DNA of 64,000 nucleotides from Formosimonas limnophila (GTDB lineage: Bacteria > Pseudomonadota > Gammaproteobacteria > Burkholderiales > Burkholderiaceae). Where the stretch lies: assembly GCF_014652675.1 (NCBI RefSeq), contig NZ_BMZG01000003.1, positions 109,240 through 173,239 on the forward strand, in the 5' to 3' direction. Under the pieces are notes generated by a model that had not been told where the DNA came from, made no database searches, and saw only the letters and a program-made list of their open reading frames with translations. Made by a program: the position numbers and the translations under genes. Positions 1 to 10,064 of this stretch are shown here, piece by piece (position 1 is the stretch's first letter; each line of letters begins with the position of its first letter).

Positions 1-596
1 GTGTGGTGTTGGTTGCGTTGTGTTTGAGCATGGCCAAACGTCGGACACATTCACCATTGGCCGCACCGTTGCAGACGCTTGCCACCATGGGCTACGCTGT
101 GCCGGGTACGGTATTGGCGGTCGGGGTCTTTGTCCCTGTGGCATGGTTGGATAATGTTTTGCTTCAATACGTCTGGCACAATGCGGCCAGTGGTGCGATT
201 CTCAAAGGCACGCTGTGGGTGATGATGTGGGCGTATGTGGTGCGTTTTTTGGCTGTGGGTTACTCCTCTGTGGATGCGGCGATGCAACGTGTGACGGTGA
301 ATCAGGAGCGCTCGGTGCGCTCGCTGGGCGTGAGTGGTGTGGCTTTGGTTCGACGCTTGTATTTACCGCTGATGCGCGGAGGGCTGTTGACCGCCATTAT
401 TATGGTGTTTGTCGATGTGATGAAAGAAATGCCGATTACGCTGATGACTCGGCCCTTTGGTTGGGATACGTTGTCGGTGCGGATTTTTTCTTTGACCACA
501 GAGGGTTTGTGGCGTGAAGCGGCATTACCCGCTTTGGCATTGATTGTGGCTGGGTTGTTGCCTGTGCTGTATCTGGCGCGGCAGGATGAAGCGTAG
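1..596 (+). CDS. Iron(III)-type ABC transporter permease, C-terminal part (FbpB-like)
   Basis: This is the 3' part of an inner-membrane permease gene that begins before the window; the reading frame is open from base 3 and stops at 594-596. The visible 197 residues hold several hydrophobic segments and an EAA-loop-like stretch (ERSVRSLGVSGVALVRRLYLP region, about residues 102-122 of the visible part), the contact site for the ATPase. The next gene, 8 bp downstream, is an FbpC/PotA-type ATPase, so the pair is an importer. Assignment to the ferric-iron FbpB family rests on the long two-domain permease style and the FbpC-like partner; thiamine or putrescine-type importers are alternatives. The substrate-binding gene is not in view. 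Confidence 0.8.
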   Translation, partial: VVLVALCLSMAKRRTHSPLAAPLQTLATMGYAVPGTVLAVGVFVPVAWLDNVLLQYVWHNAASGAILKGTLWVMMWAYVVRFLAVGYSSVDAAMQRVTVNQERSVRSLGVSGVALVRRLYLPLMRGGLLTAIIMVFVDVMKEMPITLMTRPFGWDTLSVRIFSLTTEGLWREAALPALALIVAGLLPVLYLARQDEA

Positions 597-604
597 GAGG
601 CAAG

Positions 605-1639
605 ATGTGGTTGGACGTTAAAGGTGTAGGCAAACGCTATGGCGATAAAATTGTGCTCGATGATTTGAGTTTTTCGCTCAAAATCGGCGACATTGCCTGT
701 CTGCTCGGTAGCTCAGGCAGTGGTAAAACCACTGCGCTGCGTGCCATCGCAGGGTTTGAGCATGTGGATGCTGGTCAAATCTGCCTCGGTGAGCAAGTGG
801 TCTGCGATGAGCGGACCTTTGTTCCCGCCCATGAGCGCAATGTCGGGATGGTGTTTCAAGACCACGCGTTGTTTCCTCATCTGACCGTGGCCGATAACAT
901 TGCTTTCGGCTTGTCTTGTTCAAAGGTGCAAAAGCAGCAGCGTGTCGAACGATTATTAGACCTCATCCACTTGCCACAGCACGCACAGTCTTATCCGCAT
1001 GAGTTATCGGGAGGGCAACAGCAGCGCGTCGCGCTGGCTCGCTCGCTCGCACCACGTCCCAAGTTACTTTTGCTCGATGAGCCGTTTTCGAGTCTCGATG
1101 TGGAGTTGCGCGAGCGGCTGGCGCGTGAGGTACGAGAGATTTTAAAGGTAGAAGGTGTCACGGCACTGATGGTCACACACGATCAACAGGAAGCCTTTGC
1201 CATGGCCGATGTGGTTGGTGTGATGAATCATGGCCGCATAGAGCAGTGGGATGCGCCTTATCCTTTGTATCATGAGCCAAAAACCCGCTACGTGGCAGAC
1301 TTCATTGGTCAAGGTGTGTTCATGACGGGGGTGGCTGAGAATGAAACGTGCATTGATTTGGAGTTGGGGCATTACTGTGGCAAAGAGGCGCATGGTTTCG
1401 CAGCGGGTCAAACGCTGAATGTCTTGATTCGTCCTGATGACGTGATACACGATGACCAAGCCGAACAAACGGCGGTGGTCAAATCCAAAGTCTTTCGTGG
1501 GACAGACTTCATCTACACGCTGATTTTGCCGTCAGGGCAAGAGGTGCTCGCACAAGTGCCCAGCCATCATCGCCATGATGTCGGAGAGGCGATTGGGATT
1601 TATTTGGATTTGGATCACTTGATTGCATTTGAAAAATAA
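605..1639 (+). CDS. fbpC: ABC transporter ATP-binding protein, FbpC-like
   Basis: 344-residue cytoplasmic ATPase that would energise the upstream permease for (probably ferric iron) import. Walker A GSSGSGKTT lies near residues 35-43, Q-loop at VFQDHALFPHL, signature LSGGQQQRVALARSL near 134-148, Walker B LLLLDEPFSSLD just after, and H-loop at MVTHDQQEA. The last ~110 residues are a TOBE-like regulatory domain with the motif LIRPDDV, as in the FbpC/CysA/PotA group. It starts 8 bp after the permease stop, with a ribosome site AGGAGG at 596-601. Length is normal for the family. The iron substrate is inferred from best family resemblance only. Confidence 0.85.
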   Translation: MWLDVKGVGKRYGDKIVLDDLSFSLKIGDIACLLGSSGSGKTTALRAIAGFEHVDAGQICLGEQVVCDERTFVPAHERNVGMVFQDHALFPHLTVADNIAFGLSCSKVQKQQRVERLLDLIHLPQHAQSYPHELSGGQQQRVALARSLAPRPKLLLLDEPFSSLDVELRERLAREVREILKVEGVTALMVTHDQQEAFAMADVVGVMNHGRIEQWDAPYPLYHEPKTRYVADFIGQGVFMTGVAENETCIDLELGHYCGKEAHGFAAGQTLNVLIRPDDVIHDDQAEQTAVVKSKVFRGTDFIYTLILPSGQEVLAQVPSHHRHDVGEAIGIYLDLDHLIAFEK

Positions 1640-1662
1640 TTGTTAAAATACACCAATAGTTG

Positions 1663-1701
1663 AAAAAGAATAGGCTTGGAGTCATCCAAGCCTATTCTTA
1701 T
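1663..1701. terminator. Bidirectional intrinsic terminator between fbpC and tex
   Basis: Perfect 14-bp inverted repeat AAGAATAGGCTTGG / CCAAGCCTATTCTT (1666-1679 and 1686-1699) with a 6-base loop, flanked by A-rich and T-rich ends. It sits between the convergent ends of fbpC and tex and can serve both. Confidence 0.8.
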
Positions 1702-1705
1702 TGGG

Positions 1706-4045
1706 TTAGCGTTTAAGTTTTGCAAATGCCGCTGCGAAAGCAGTCTCTGTTTGCGGTGCTTGTCGTGTATTGCCACGGTCATGATTGCGCTCTGTGCGGC
1801 GTTCTGGGTTACGAGCCGCCGAGCCGCCTTTGCTGCCTGCGGATGGTTCGTCGTCTAAGCGCATCGACAGGCCGATTCGGGCGCGTTGGACATCGACTTC
1901 CATGACTTTGACTTTGACGAGTTGGCCTGTTTTGACAACTTCGCGTGGATCAGATACGTATTTGTTTGAGAGCGCTGAGATGTGGACGAGGCCGTCTTGA
2001 TGCACGCCGATGTCAACGAATGCGCCAAAATTGGCGACGTTGGTGATGACGCCTTCGAGAATCATGCCTGTGGTCAAGTCTCTGATGTCCTCAATGCCGT
2101 CACTGAACGTGGCAGTTTTGAATTCACCACGCGGATCGCGTCCTGGTTTTTCCAGCTCGTTAAAAATGTCTTTGACGGTAGGTAGACCGAATTTTTCGTC
2201 GGTGAATTCACTGGGTGATACACCTTTGAGGGCTTCTTTTTTGCCCATGACGTCTTTAATGCCTTGCTGAATTTTTGCCAAGATTTTCTCAACGACAGGG
2301 TAAGCTTCAGGGTGAACCGCAGACGCATCGAGCGGGTTGGTTGAGTTGGCGATGCGCAGAAAGCCTGCTGCTTGCTCGAATGTTTTATCGCCCAAGCGGG
2401 GCACTTTTTTGAGCGCGTTGCGATTCTCAAAAGCACCGTTCGCGTCACGATAGTCCACGATGTTTTTCGCGAGAATGCTGTTTAAACCCGATACGTTGGC
2501 GAGGAGCTGAGCCGAAGCTGTGTTGACGTCAACGCCTACCGCATTCACACAGTCCTCAACCACAGCAGTCAACGCACGGGCGAGCTCGCGCTGGTTGACG
2601 TCGTGTTGGTATTGACCGACACCAATCGCTTTGGCATCAATTTTGACCAATTCGGCGAGCGGGTCTTGCAATCGGCGAGCAATTGAGACAGCACCACGGA
2701 TGCTGACATCAAGATCGGGGAACTCTTTGGCGGCCAACTCTGAGGCGGAGTACACAGACGCGCCAGCTTCAGAGACGACGATTTTTTGGAGCCCCAGTTC
2801 TGGATGGCGTTTCATGAGGTCGGCCACGAGTTTTTCGGTTTCGCGTGAGGCTGTGCCGTTACCGATGGCGATCAGTTGCACACCATGTTGTTTGGCGAGC
2901 ACGGCGATGCGGTGCAACGAGCCTTCCCAGTCATTGCGCGGTTGGTGAGGATAAATGGTGTCGTGTGCAAGAAATTTTGATGTTGAGTCAATCACCGCGA
3001 TTTTACAACCAGTGCGAATGCCTGGGTCAATGCCCATGATGGCTTTGTGGCCTGCTGGCGCGGCGAGCAGTAGATCTCGCAAGTTTTTACCAAACACGTT
3101 GATGGCTTCGAGTTCGGCGGCTTCGCGCAAATTGCCCAGCAGCTCGGTTTCGAGGTGTAATTGCAGCTTGACGCGCCAAGCCCAACGGCAGCAATTGAGT
3201 AAAAATGCATCACCTGAACAGTTTTGGTCAGCGATGTTGAATTGTTGGGCGATTTGGGTTTCGCACGGGTGTGGCGTGACTTGCTCAAGCTCTTCGGATA
3301 AGCCCAAACGCACGGTCAAAATCCCTTCATTGCGGCCGCGGAAAATGGCCAAAGCACGGTGTGACGGCACGTTGGCTAGTTTTTCATCATAAGCAAAATA
3401 GTCTAAGAATTTTTGTCCCTCGGTTTCTTTGCCTGCGACAACAGCGGCGTATACGACCCCGTTTTTATTGAGGTAAGCGCGCAAATTGGCCAGTAACTCA
3501 GCGTTTTCAGAGAAGTTTTCTGCCAAAATGTCGCGCGCGCCATTAAGTGCCGCTTTCACGTCATTGATGCCAGCTTCGGCGTTGAGGTATTTGGCCGCTT
3601 CGGTAGCGGAGTCCAATGTGGGATCGGCGAGCAATGCCAATGCCAGAGGCTCTAAACCAGCTTCGCGCGCGATTTGCGCTCGTGTGCGGCGTTTGGGTTT
3701 GTAGGGCAGGTATAAATCTTCGAGGGTTTGTTTGGTTGCTGCGGTGTCGATGGACTGGAATAATTCAGGTGTGAGTTTGCCTTGCTCTTCAATCGATTTG
3801 ACGATGGCAGCACGACGTTCTTCGAGTTCGGTGAGGTAGTTGAGGCGTTCTTCGAGGCTGCGTAGTTGCGTGTCATCTAAGCCATCGGTGACCTCTTTAC
3901 GGTAGCGAGAGATGAATGGAACGGTCGCGCCTTCATTTAATAATGTCACTGCAGCCAACGCTTGATGGGGCTTAATCTGCAAATCGGCAGCGATTTGGGG
4001 GATAATACGGTTTTGCAAAATATCTGCGGCAGTCGTTGTGCTCAT
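1706..4045 (-). CDS. tex: Tex family RNA-binding transcription accessory protein
   Basis: 779-residue cytoplasmic nucleic-acid-binding protein of the Tex/Spt6 family. The N-terminal helical region contains the typical [12 protein letters not shown] (about residues 44-55); a YqgF-like RNase H fold follows with [12 protein letters not shown] near 340; a helix-hairpin-helix region contains VGVDVNTAS and [14 protein letters not shown] near 500-530; the S1 RNA-binding domain has [31 protein letters not shown] near 650-680. A short Arg/Gly/Asn-rich tail ends in FAKLKR. Length matches E. coli Tex (about 770). It is monocistronic by position: convergent with fbpC, with about 190 bp to the next divergent gene. 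Confidence 0.96.
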   Translation of the reverse strand: MSTTTAADILQNRIIPQIAADLQIKPHQALAAVTLLNEGATVPFISRYRKEVTDGLDDTQLRSLEERLNYLTELEERRAAIVKSIEEQGKLTPELFQSIDTAATKQTLEDLYLPYKPKRRTRAQIAREAGLEPLALALLADPTLDSATEAAKYLNAEAGINDVKAALNGARDILAENFSENAELLANLRAYLNKNGVVYAAVVAGKETEGQKFLDYFAYDEKLANVPSHRALAIFRGRNEGILTVRLGLSEELEQVTPHPCETQIAQQFNIADQNCSGDAFLLNCCRWAWRVKLQLHLETELLGNLREAAELEAINVFGKNLRDLLLAAPAGHKAIMGIDPGIRTGCKIAVIDSTSKFLAHDTIYPHQPRNDWEGSLHRIAVLAKQHGVQLIAIGNGTASRETEKLVADLMKRHPELGLQKIVVSEAGASVYSASELAAKEFPDLDVSIRGAVSIARRLQDPLAELVKIDAKAIGVGQYQHDVNQRELARALTAVVEDCVNAVGVDVNTASAQLLANVSGLNSILAKNIVDYRDANGAFENRNALKKVPRLGDKTFEQAAGFLRIANSTNPLDASAVHPEAYPVVEKILAKIQQGIKDVMGKKEALKGVSPSEFTDEKFGLPTVKDIFNELEKPGRDPRGEFKTATFSDGIEDIRDLTTGMILEGVITNVANFGAFVDIGVHQDGLVHISALSNKYVSDPREVVKTGQLVKVKVMEVDVQRARIGLSMRLDDEPSAGSKGGSAARNPERRTERNHDRGNTRQAPQTETAFAAAFAKLKR

Positions 4046-4231
4046 ACAAAATCACTTCTAATCAATACGAAAAAGTACAAAACTACCTTTTTCGTGGGTT
4101 GTTTTAAAAATTTTGTTCAGGGTTAATATCCCGACAAAATTAAATAAAAACCAATGAATTGGTTCACGTTGGGTAAATGACAACGCCCATGTTTAATAGG
4201 CTTCGGTCAGAAAATCAAAACTCACCCACTT
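4046..4231. promoter_or_regulatory. Divergent intergenic region tex / lipoprotein gene
   Basis: 186 bp of AT-rich sequence between two divergent starts; it must contain both promoters. I could not pick convincing -35/-10 pairs by eye and see no hairpin or repeat worth naming. Confidence 0.4.
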
Positions 4232-4894
4232 ATGATGATGTTCACCTCAAATTTCAAAAATGCTCTTTCGAGAGCCGCCTATTGTGCCATATTTGTTGCC
4301 TTGTCGGGTTGCGCCAGCTCTAATTCTGGCATCCTGAACGCGGCGAGTAATGATGCACTGGCTGTGGAAAAAGTGCGAGCGCGCGCGAATCTCATCCCCA
4401 GTGTCGCGGTCGCGCAAGCCATGGAGTCGAACGCGTTGATGCGTCAAAAGGCGGCGGATGAGCTCATTGTCGGCATTGAATCGGCCTGTATGCCTAAATT
4501 CCTTGTCAATAAGTGTATCAGTGACGCGCGTACCGCGCGCAACGATGCATGGGACAATGCCCAAATTGATCTAACCGCCGCGAGATTATTCCTTCGGACA
4601 GCTGAGTCAAATGAGCAACGCGCTGTGTTGCAACAAAAAATCGCAGACTACAACGCTGAACAAATTGCCAGCGCACCGATTCGCGCTGCCAACAAAGCCG
4701 CATATGAGTCTAAAAAAACAGCCTTTGTTCAACGTCAAGCCGCGTATGTTGCTGAGCAAGCCGCTAAAGCACCTGAGCGTGCAGCCAATGTCAGCGAGTT
4801 CCAAGCCAAACAAGATGAGCTCAATGCACTGAAGGAAAAGCGCGTGGAAGATGCTGCCAAACGTGCTGCAGAAGCTGCGGCTAAAAGCCCATGA
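4232..4894 (+). CDS. Putative coiled-coil lipoprotein of unknown function
   Basis: 220-residue protein with an N-terminal lipoprotein signal peptide: a positively charged start, a hydrophobic core, then the lipobox ALSGC with Cys near residue 27. The mature part is Ala-, Glu-, Lys- and Gln-rich and is predicted to be largely alpha-helical coiled coil (many AAE/QAA/KAA stretches, residues ~100-215). I do not recognise a family. The start could be any of three consecutive ATG codons. Its stop overlaps the next gene's start (ATGA at 4891-4894), so it is probably translationally coupled to the helicase gene downstream, although no functional link is evident. Confidence 0.7.
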   Translation: MMMFTSNFKNALSRAAYCAIFVALSGCASSNSGILNAASNDALAVEKVRARANLIPSVAVAQAMESNALMRQKAADELIVGIESACMPKFLVNKCISDARTARNDAWDNAQIDLTAARLFLRTAESNEQRAVLQQKIADYNAEQIASAPIRAANKAAYESKKTAFVQRQAAYVAEQAAKAPERAANVSEFQAKQDELNALKEKRVEDAAKRAAEAAAKSP

Positions 4895-6894
4895 GTGAAT
4901 CCATTTCTGCATCGCACCTCGAAACTGAAAACGAGTTGGCCACTGCGCTGCCTTTTGCCCAGTCGCATCAGTTGAACCAAGTTTTTGGTGACGACGGCGC
5001 ATTCGCTCGCCACTTGCCGCATTACCGCGCACGTATTGAGCAGCTCGAAATGGCACAAGCAGTGACCCGTGCACTCAATGATGTTGGTTGCGCGCTGTTA
5101 GAGGCGGGTACGGGGACAGGCAAAACATTTGCCTATCTCGCGCCTGCTCTGATGTGGGGGGGGAAGGTCATTGTCTCTACTGGGACAAAAACCTTACAAG
5201 ACCAATTGTTTGAGCGAGACTTGCCCACCGTTCGTCAAGTGTTGCAAGCCCCCGTGTCGATTGCCCTACTCAAAGGGCGTAATAACTATGTGTGCCATTA
5301 TCATCTTGACCGCGTGCTGCTCAATGGTCGTTTGTCCAGCCGTGATGACATCAAGCACCTCAACCGCTTGAAAAAAGATTTAAACATCGTCAAGCGCGGT
5401 GATAAGTCTGAATGGCCAGACATTCCCGAAGATGCCACGGTTTGGTCACAAGTGACCTCGACGCGCGAAACCTGTCTCGGCTCTGAGTGTCCGAACAACA
5501 AAGAATGCTTTGTCATGCAAGCGCGTCGCGATGCGCAAGCCGCCGATGTCGTGGTGGTCAATCATCATCTGTTTTTCGCTGATGTGATGTTGCGCGAAGA
5601 GGGCGTCGCCGAGTTACTACCTGCCGCCAATACGGTGATTTTTGATGAGGCGCATCAAGTGCCCGATATCGCCAGTGTTTTTTTTGGCCAACAAGTCACC
5701 ACCTCGCAAGTCATTGATTTGGCTCGTGATTTACTGGCTGAGGGCATCACGCACGCGCGCGATGCCCTCAATTGGGCTGATATAAAAGATACATTAGAGC
5801 GCGCCGCAAAGGATTTTCGTATTGCCTGTGGCGCAGACAATGGTCGCTGGAGTGCCGCGCAGCTCCCCGCCGACGCGCCGCTTTGGGCAGCATTAGATAA
5901 ATTACAAGAAATCCTCAACGAATCACTTGTGCAAATCGAGCCTGTCACCGTGCGTGCCGATACCATCGGTCAATGCGCTGAACGGCTGCATAACCTCATC
6001 GCCAGTTTCGAGCAGTGGCAGAGCCAAGCGGGTAATTCAGACATGGTGCGCTGGGTTGAAGCACTGACGTACTCGGTGCGACTGAACGCCACCCCGTTAT
6101 CTGTGGCCGAAGGCTTTACACGGCAGCGTGAGTCTGACCACATGCGTACTTGGATTTTCGCTTCGGCTACTCTGTCGGTAAAAAAAGACTTCACACTATT
6201 TAAAGAGCAACTTGGTTTGCACGATGCCATCACTGCCAGTTGGGACAGTCCATTTGATTATGCGCAACAAGGGTTGTTGTATGTGCCAGAAGGCTTGCCT
6301 GAGCCCTCTTCGCGTGCTTTTGGTAACGTGGTTTTGGAGAAAATTTGGCCTGTGTTGAAAGCCTCTAATGGGCGTGCGTTTTTACTTTGCACCACACTCG
6401 CAGCGGTCAAACGCTACGCGGCATGGCTCGATGAGCAGATTCGCGCGCATGACTTACCATGGACCTTACTTGTGCAAGGTCAAGCCTCACGTACTGAAAT
6501 TTTGAACCAATATCGTGCTGCAACAAATCCTGTTCTGGTTGGCTCACAGAGTTTTTGGGAGGGCGTTGATGTTCGCGGCGAAGCACTTTCGGTGGTTATC
6601 ATTGACAAGTTGCCTTTCGCGCCGCCAGACGATCCTGTTCTTGCTGCACGTCTGAAAGTCTACGAGGAGCGCGGTGAAAATGGCTTCGTCGCTTATCAAG
6701 TCCCGCAAGCAGTCATCAGCCTCAAACAAGGCGCGGGTCGTTTGATTCGCTCCGAAACTGACAAAGGTGTTTTGATGATTTGCGACTCTCGCCTCATCAC
6801 CAAACCTTACGGCAAGCGCATTTGGCAAAGCCTGCCGAAATTCGCACGCACACGGCATGAGCGCGTGGTCACAGATTTTTTTGAGTCGACTTAA
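4891..6894 (+). CDS. ATP-dependent helicase, DinG/YoaA family (XPD-like)
   Basis: 667-residue superfamily-2 DNA helicase. Walker A EAGTGTGKT is at 71-79, DEAH at 252-255, and four cysteines positioned for an iron-sulfur cluster are C135, C195, C200 and C206, as in XPD, DinG and YoaA. C-terminal motifs include GSQSFWEGVDVRGEALSVVII and QGAGRLIRS. Members unwind 5'-tailed or forked DNA and act in repair of replication blocks. The size fits YoaA (about 640) better than E. coli DinG (about 716). It overlaps the preceding lipoprotein gene by 4 bp. An 8-G run inside the gene (5155-5162) is in frame. Confidence 0.9.
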   Translation: MSESISASHLETENELATALPFAQSHQLNQVFGDDGAFARHLPHYRARIEQLEMAQAVTRALNDVGCALLEAGTGTGKTFAYLAPALMWGGKVIVSTGTKTLQDQLFERDLPTVRQVLQAPVSIALLKGRNNYVCHYHLDRVLLNGRLSSRDDIKHLNRLKKDLNIVKRGDKSEWPDIPEDATVWSQVTSTRETCLGSECPNNKECFVMQARRDAQAADVVVVNHHLFFADVMLREEGVAELLPAANTVIFDEAHQVPDIASVFFGQQVTTSQVIDLARDLLAEGITHARDALNWADIKDTLERAAKDFRIACGADNGRWSAAQLPADAPLWAALDKLQEILNESLVQIEPVTVRADTIGQCAERLHNLIASFEQWQSQAGNSDMVRWVEALTYSVRLNATPLSVAEGFTRQRESDHMRTWIFASATLSVKKDFTLFKEQLGLHDAITASWDSPFDYAQQGLLYVPEGLPEPSSRAFGNVVLEKIWPVLKASNGRAFLLCTTLAAVKRYAAWLDEQIRAHDLPWTLLVQGQASRTEILNQYRAATNPVLVGSQSFWEGVDVRGEALSVVIIDKLPFAPPDDPVLAARLKVYEERGENGFVAYQVPQAVISLKQGAGRLIRSETDKGVLMICDSRLITKPYGKRIWQSLPKFARTRHERVVTDFFEST

Positions 6895-6951
6895 TATCAC
6901 ATCAATAATCATATCAATATTGAATTGATAAAAACGGAAAAAACACACAAC

Positions 6952-8103
6952 ATGGCATCACACAAAACCCAATTCGTCGCCCCCAAGTCTGACAACAAAC
7001 GCTTAGCGAACTTGTGCGGCGTACTCGATGAAAATCTGCGTCAAATAGAACAGGCTTATAACGTCACCATTGCGCGGCGTGCTTCGCGCTTTAATATTAC
7101 GGGTTCAAGTGGTGCGCGAGTGAGTGAGGTGGCGCAGGCTCTGGCGCACTTTTATGATATGTCATCGCGTGAGCTGACGATTGATGATGTGCAGTTGGGG
7201 ATTGTGCAGTTGCAGGCGGGTTTCACGGCAAAGGTGGCGAATGCAAACGGTACCGACGAGCAGCGTCACGATGCGCGGGTGTTGTTGCATGCGGCTCGTT
7301 CAAAAGTCGATGACGATGATAATCGCCATGTTTCGGCACGCTTGCCTGTACATGCTTTGCCTGAGATGGACGATGCGGGGCCTGTGTTGCACACGCGCCG
7401 TCCTGATCTACAGGCTCGCACACCACGGCAAAAAATATATCTCGAAAATATATTGTCGCACGACATCACATTTGGTACGGGGCCTGCGGGCACGGGCAAA
7501 ACGTATTTGGCCGTTGCGTGCGCGGTCGATGCACTCGAGCGCGATGCGGTCAAACGCATTATTCTCACGCGACCTGCGGTGGAGGCGGGTGAGCGGCTCG
7601 GCTTTTTACCTGGGGACTTAACGCAAAAAGTTGATCCGTATTTGCGGCCTTTGTATGATGCGCTGTATGATTTGATGGGCTTTGACAAGGTGCAAAAATT
7701 ATTTGAAAAGCAAATGATTGAAATCGCACCGCTTGCGTATATGCGCGGTCGCACCTTGAACCACGCGTTCATTATCTTGGACGAAGCGCAAAACACCACG
7801 CCTGAGCAGATGAAAATGTTTTTAACCCGCATCGGTTTTGGCGCACGTGTCGTCGTGACAGGTGATCCATCACAGCTCGATTTGCCCAAAGGCATGAAAA
7901 GCGGACTGACTGACGCGATGCAAACCTTGCAAAAAGTGCGCGGCATTGCGTTTTCTGAGTTCACATCGGTAGACGTGGTGCGTCACCCGCTCGTGGCTCG
8001 GATTGTCGATGCATATGATGCGCGTGCGAAAGTGTTGGCGAAAGAGCAGGCGCGGTTGGAGAAGTTGGCGAAGTTGGAACGAGCGACCAAAGAGTCAAAA
8101 TAA
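6952..8103 (+). CDS. ybeZ: PhoH-like ATPase (YbeZ type)
   Basis: 383-residue cytoplasmic P-loop protein. An N-terminal KH-like region is followed by the PhoH domain with Walker A GPAGTGKT (about residues 180-187), [17 protein letters not shown], Walker [16 protein letters not shown] and [10 protein letters not shown]. The start at the ATG at 6952 gives MASHKTQF; an upstream in-frame extension exists but adds only a low-complexity leader. In proteobacteria ybeZ directly precedes ybeY, as here (46 bp apart), and the pair acts in rRNA processing and ribosome quality control. The usual third member of that operon, a CorC-type gene or lnt, is absent in this window. Confidence 0.93.
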   Translation: MASHKTQFVAPKSDNKRLANLCGVLDENLRQIEQAYNVTIARRASRFNITGSSGARVSEVAQALAHFYDMSSRELTIDDVQLGIVQLQAGFTAKVANANGTDEQRHDARVLLHAARSKVDDDDNRHVSARLPVHALPEMDDAGPVLHTRRPDLQARTPRQKIYLENILSHDITFGTGPAGTGKTYLAVACAVDALERDAVKRIILTRPAVEAGERLGFLPGDLTQKVDPYLRPLYDALYDLMGFDKVQKLFEKQMIEIAPLAYMRGRTLNHAFIILDEAQNTTPEQMKMFLTRIGFGARVVVTGDPSQLDLPKGMKSGLTDAMQTLQKVRGIAFSEFTSVDVVRHPLVARIVDAYDARAKVLAKEQARLEKLAKLERATKESK

Positions 8104-8149
8104 CACACTTTGGCAAACCGATAAGCATGACGATGACTAAAGAGAAACC

Positions 8150-8677
8150 ATGGCTAAATTATCCTTAAGTATTCAATACGCTGACCCACTCCACGACTGG
8201 TCTGTGACATTGCCGCGCCCACTGTTGCGCCGTTGGGTGAAGGCTGCCTTACAGCAGGACGCGAATCTGACGCTGCGATTTGTCGATGAGGATGAGGGTC
8301 GTGCGTTGAATCGTGATTATCGAGGCAAGGATTATGCGACGAATGTGTTGACATTCGCGTACAACGACTTGGACGATGCCGATTGTGATGATTTGCCCGA
8401 AGAAGTTCGCGCGGCATTGGCTCAGATTCATGGTGAACAGATTGAGGCAGATATTATTTTATGTAGTGCGGTGCTGCAACGCGAGGCGGCTGAGCAAGGT
8501 AAAACGCTCATTGAGCGCGCAGCACATCTCGTGGTGCATGGGGTGTTGCATGCACAAGGGTTTGACCACATTGAGGATGATGAGGCTGAATTGATGGAGG
8601 GCTTGGAGACGCAGATTTTGGCTGGGCTGGGCTTTGACAATCCTTATGCGATAGATGGCATGCGGATTGTGGATTGA
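8150..8677 (+). CDS. ybeY: Endoribonuclease YbeY (rRNA maturation factor)
   Basis: 175-residue metal-dependent RNase needed for 16S rRNA 3'-end maturation and late 70S quality control. The zinc motif H3xH5xH is intact: H130, H134 and H140 in HLVVHGVLHAQGFDH. The upstream RDYRGKDYATNVLTFAY segment is the other conserved block. Length is normal. The ribosome site AAAGAGAAACC precedes the ATG. It lies in the phoH-like/ybeY cluster. Confidence 0.96.
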   Translation: MAKLSLSIQYADPLHDWSVTLPRPLLRRWVKAALQQDANLTLRFVDEDEGRALNRDYRGKDYATNVLTFAYNDLDDADCDDLPEEVRAALAQIHGEQIEADIILCSAVLQREAAEQGKTLIERAAHLVVHGVLHAQGFDHIEDDEAELMEGLETQILAGLGFDNPYAIDGMRIVD

Positions 8678-8694
8678 GATGGCAGGAGACGATT

Positions 8695-8934
8695 TTGACA
8701 CAGATAAACAGTAAGCCACCGGCACTTTATATCGCACTTGAGCTGATTGGCTTTGTGCTTTTTGGCGTGGCAATCTATGAGTTAAATCGAGGAGAGGTAG
8801 TGCCGCCCCATTTTTTTGCAGTTCCCGTATTATCAATGGGTGTTTGTGGTGTTGGGGCTTTTGTCATCGGCACCTCTGGTCTTGCACCACCTAAAATCAA
8901 AAAAATCATCTTTAAAATAGAACATCCATTCTAA
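8695..8934 (+). CDS. Small two-helix membrane protein, unknown function
   Basis: 79-residue protein with two hydrophobic segments (about residues 12-28 and 42-62) and a basic C-terminus (KIKKIIFKIEHPF). I chose the TTG at 8695 because AGGAGA at 8684-8689 is correctly spaced in front of it; an earlier TTG at 8674 overlaps the end of ybeY and lacks a good site. No family recognised. It follows ybeY closely and precedes zapE by 16 bp, so it is probably co-transcribed with them. Confidence 0.6.
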   Translation: MTQINSKPPALYIALELIGFVLFGVAIYELNRGEVVPPHFFAVPVLSMGVCGVGAFVIGTSGLAPPKIKKIIFKIEHPF

Positions 8935-8950
8935 ACATAATGCACGTCAC

Positions 8951-10048
8951 ATGAAAAAAACACGCTTTATCGACCACTATCTATCCACGATGTCGCAACA
9001 AGGCCACACGCCAGACTCCGCACAGTCAGCTGCGGCGAATCGTCTGCAAAAATGTGAAGACGAGTGGGCTGAGTTTAAATCCAAGGCATCCAATAAATTC
9101 CTCAAATTTTTCACCAAAGCCGAAATCCCAACAGGCGTTTATCTGTGGGGTGGCGTCGGGCGTGGCAAAAGCGTATTGATGGACACTTTTTATAACCACA
9201 TCAACATTCGCCGAAAAATTCGGATTCATTTTCACGAATTCATGCACAGCGTACACCGTGAATTAGAGCAGCTCAAAGGTATGTCAGACCCGCTTGATGA
9301 AGTGGCCAAACGGGTGGCAGAGCGTTATCGACTGATTTGCTTCGATGAATTTCATGTATCCGACATTGCCGATGCGATGATTTTGCATCGTTTGCTGAAT
9401 GGTCTGGTCAAACACGGTGTCGGCTTCATCATGACATCGAATTACAAGCCAGATGACTTGTATCCCAATGGGCTACATCGTGACAGAATGCTGCCTGCGA
9501 TTGAGTTGATTAAACACATCACTGATGTGTTTAATGTTGACTCTGGTATCGATTACCGTCGTCGCACGCTGACGCAAGCGACGGTATACCACACACCAAA
9601 CGATGAAACGGCGGATCAAGAGCTCGGGCGGTTATTCCGTGAGCTTGCAGGCCAGTCCGAGGGTGCAACCCTACGCATCAATCACCGAGATATCAAGGCA
9701 GTGTCATATGGTGGGAAAGTAGCGTGGTTTGATTTCAACACACTGTGCGGCTCGGCGCGTTCCCAAAATGACTATCTCGAACTCATTGCGCGGTTCGAGA
9801 CCATAGTTTTGGCGAATGTGCCACAGCTATCGCCCGCGATGTTTTCTGCGGCGCGACGATTCACTTGGTTGATTGATGTGATGTATGACCACAAGACAAA
9901 ACTATTCATTAGTGCGGCAACCACACCTGAGCAGCTTTATACTGAAGGCCAAATGGCGAATGAGTTTTTTCGCACCGTGTCGCGATTGACTGAGATGCAA
10001 TCGCAAGAGTATTTGGCTGAGGAAGTCATCAGCGTTAAAGCCTTATAA
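8951..10048 (+). CDS. zapE: Cell division protein ZapE (AFG1-like ATPase)
   Basis: 365-residue AAA-type ATPase of the AFG1/ZapE family. Walker A GGVGRGKS lies near residues 67-74, preceded by PTGVYLWG; IHFHEFMH, RLICFDEFHVSDIADAMIL (Walker B) and IMTSNYKPDDLYPNGL follow, all family signatures. The C-terminus has CGSARSQNDYLELIARF and RRFTWLIDVMYDHKTKL. ZapE associates with the FtsZ ring during constriction in E. coli. The start ATG is 16 bp after the small membrane protein gene. Length is normal (E. coli 375). Confidence 0.95.
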   Translation: MKKTRFIDHYLSTMSQQGHTPDSAQSAAANRLQKCEDEWAEFKSKASNKFLKFFTKAEIPTGVYLWGGVGRGKSVLMDTFYNHINIRRKIRIHFHEFMHSVHRELEQLKGMSDPLDEVAKRVAERYRLICFDEFHVSDIADAMILHRLLNGLVKHGVGFIMTSNYKPDDLYPNGLHRDRMLPAIELIKHITDVFNVDSGIDYRRRTLTQATVYHTPNDETADQELGRLFRELAGQSEGATLRINHRDIKAVSYGGKVAWFDFNTLCGSARSQNDYLELIARFETIVLANVPQLSPAMFSAARRFTWLIDVMYDHKTKLFISAATTPEQLYTEGQMANEFFRTVSRLTEMQSQEYLAEEVISVKAL

Positions 10049-10064
10049 ACACAGGGGTGAGGCG

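Noticed and set aside
5155-5162. G8 run within the DinG/YoaA-like gene as a phase-variable tract
   Set aside because: The gene is in frame across the run and conserved motifs continue on both sides; there is no sign of switching.
7266-7964. Long open frame on the minus strand opposite the phoH-like gene
   Set aside because: It is the antisense of a well-conserved gene, rich in Ser/Arg/Thr, with no family motifs or ribosome site.
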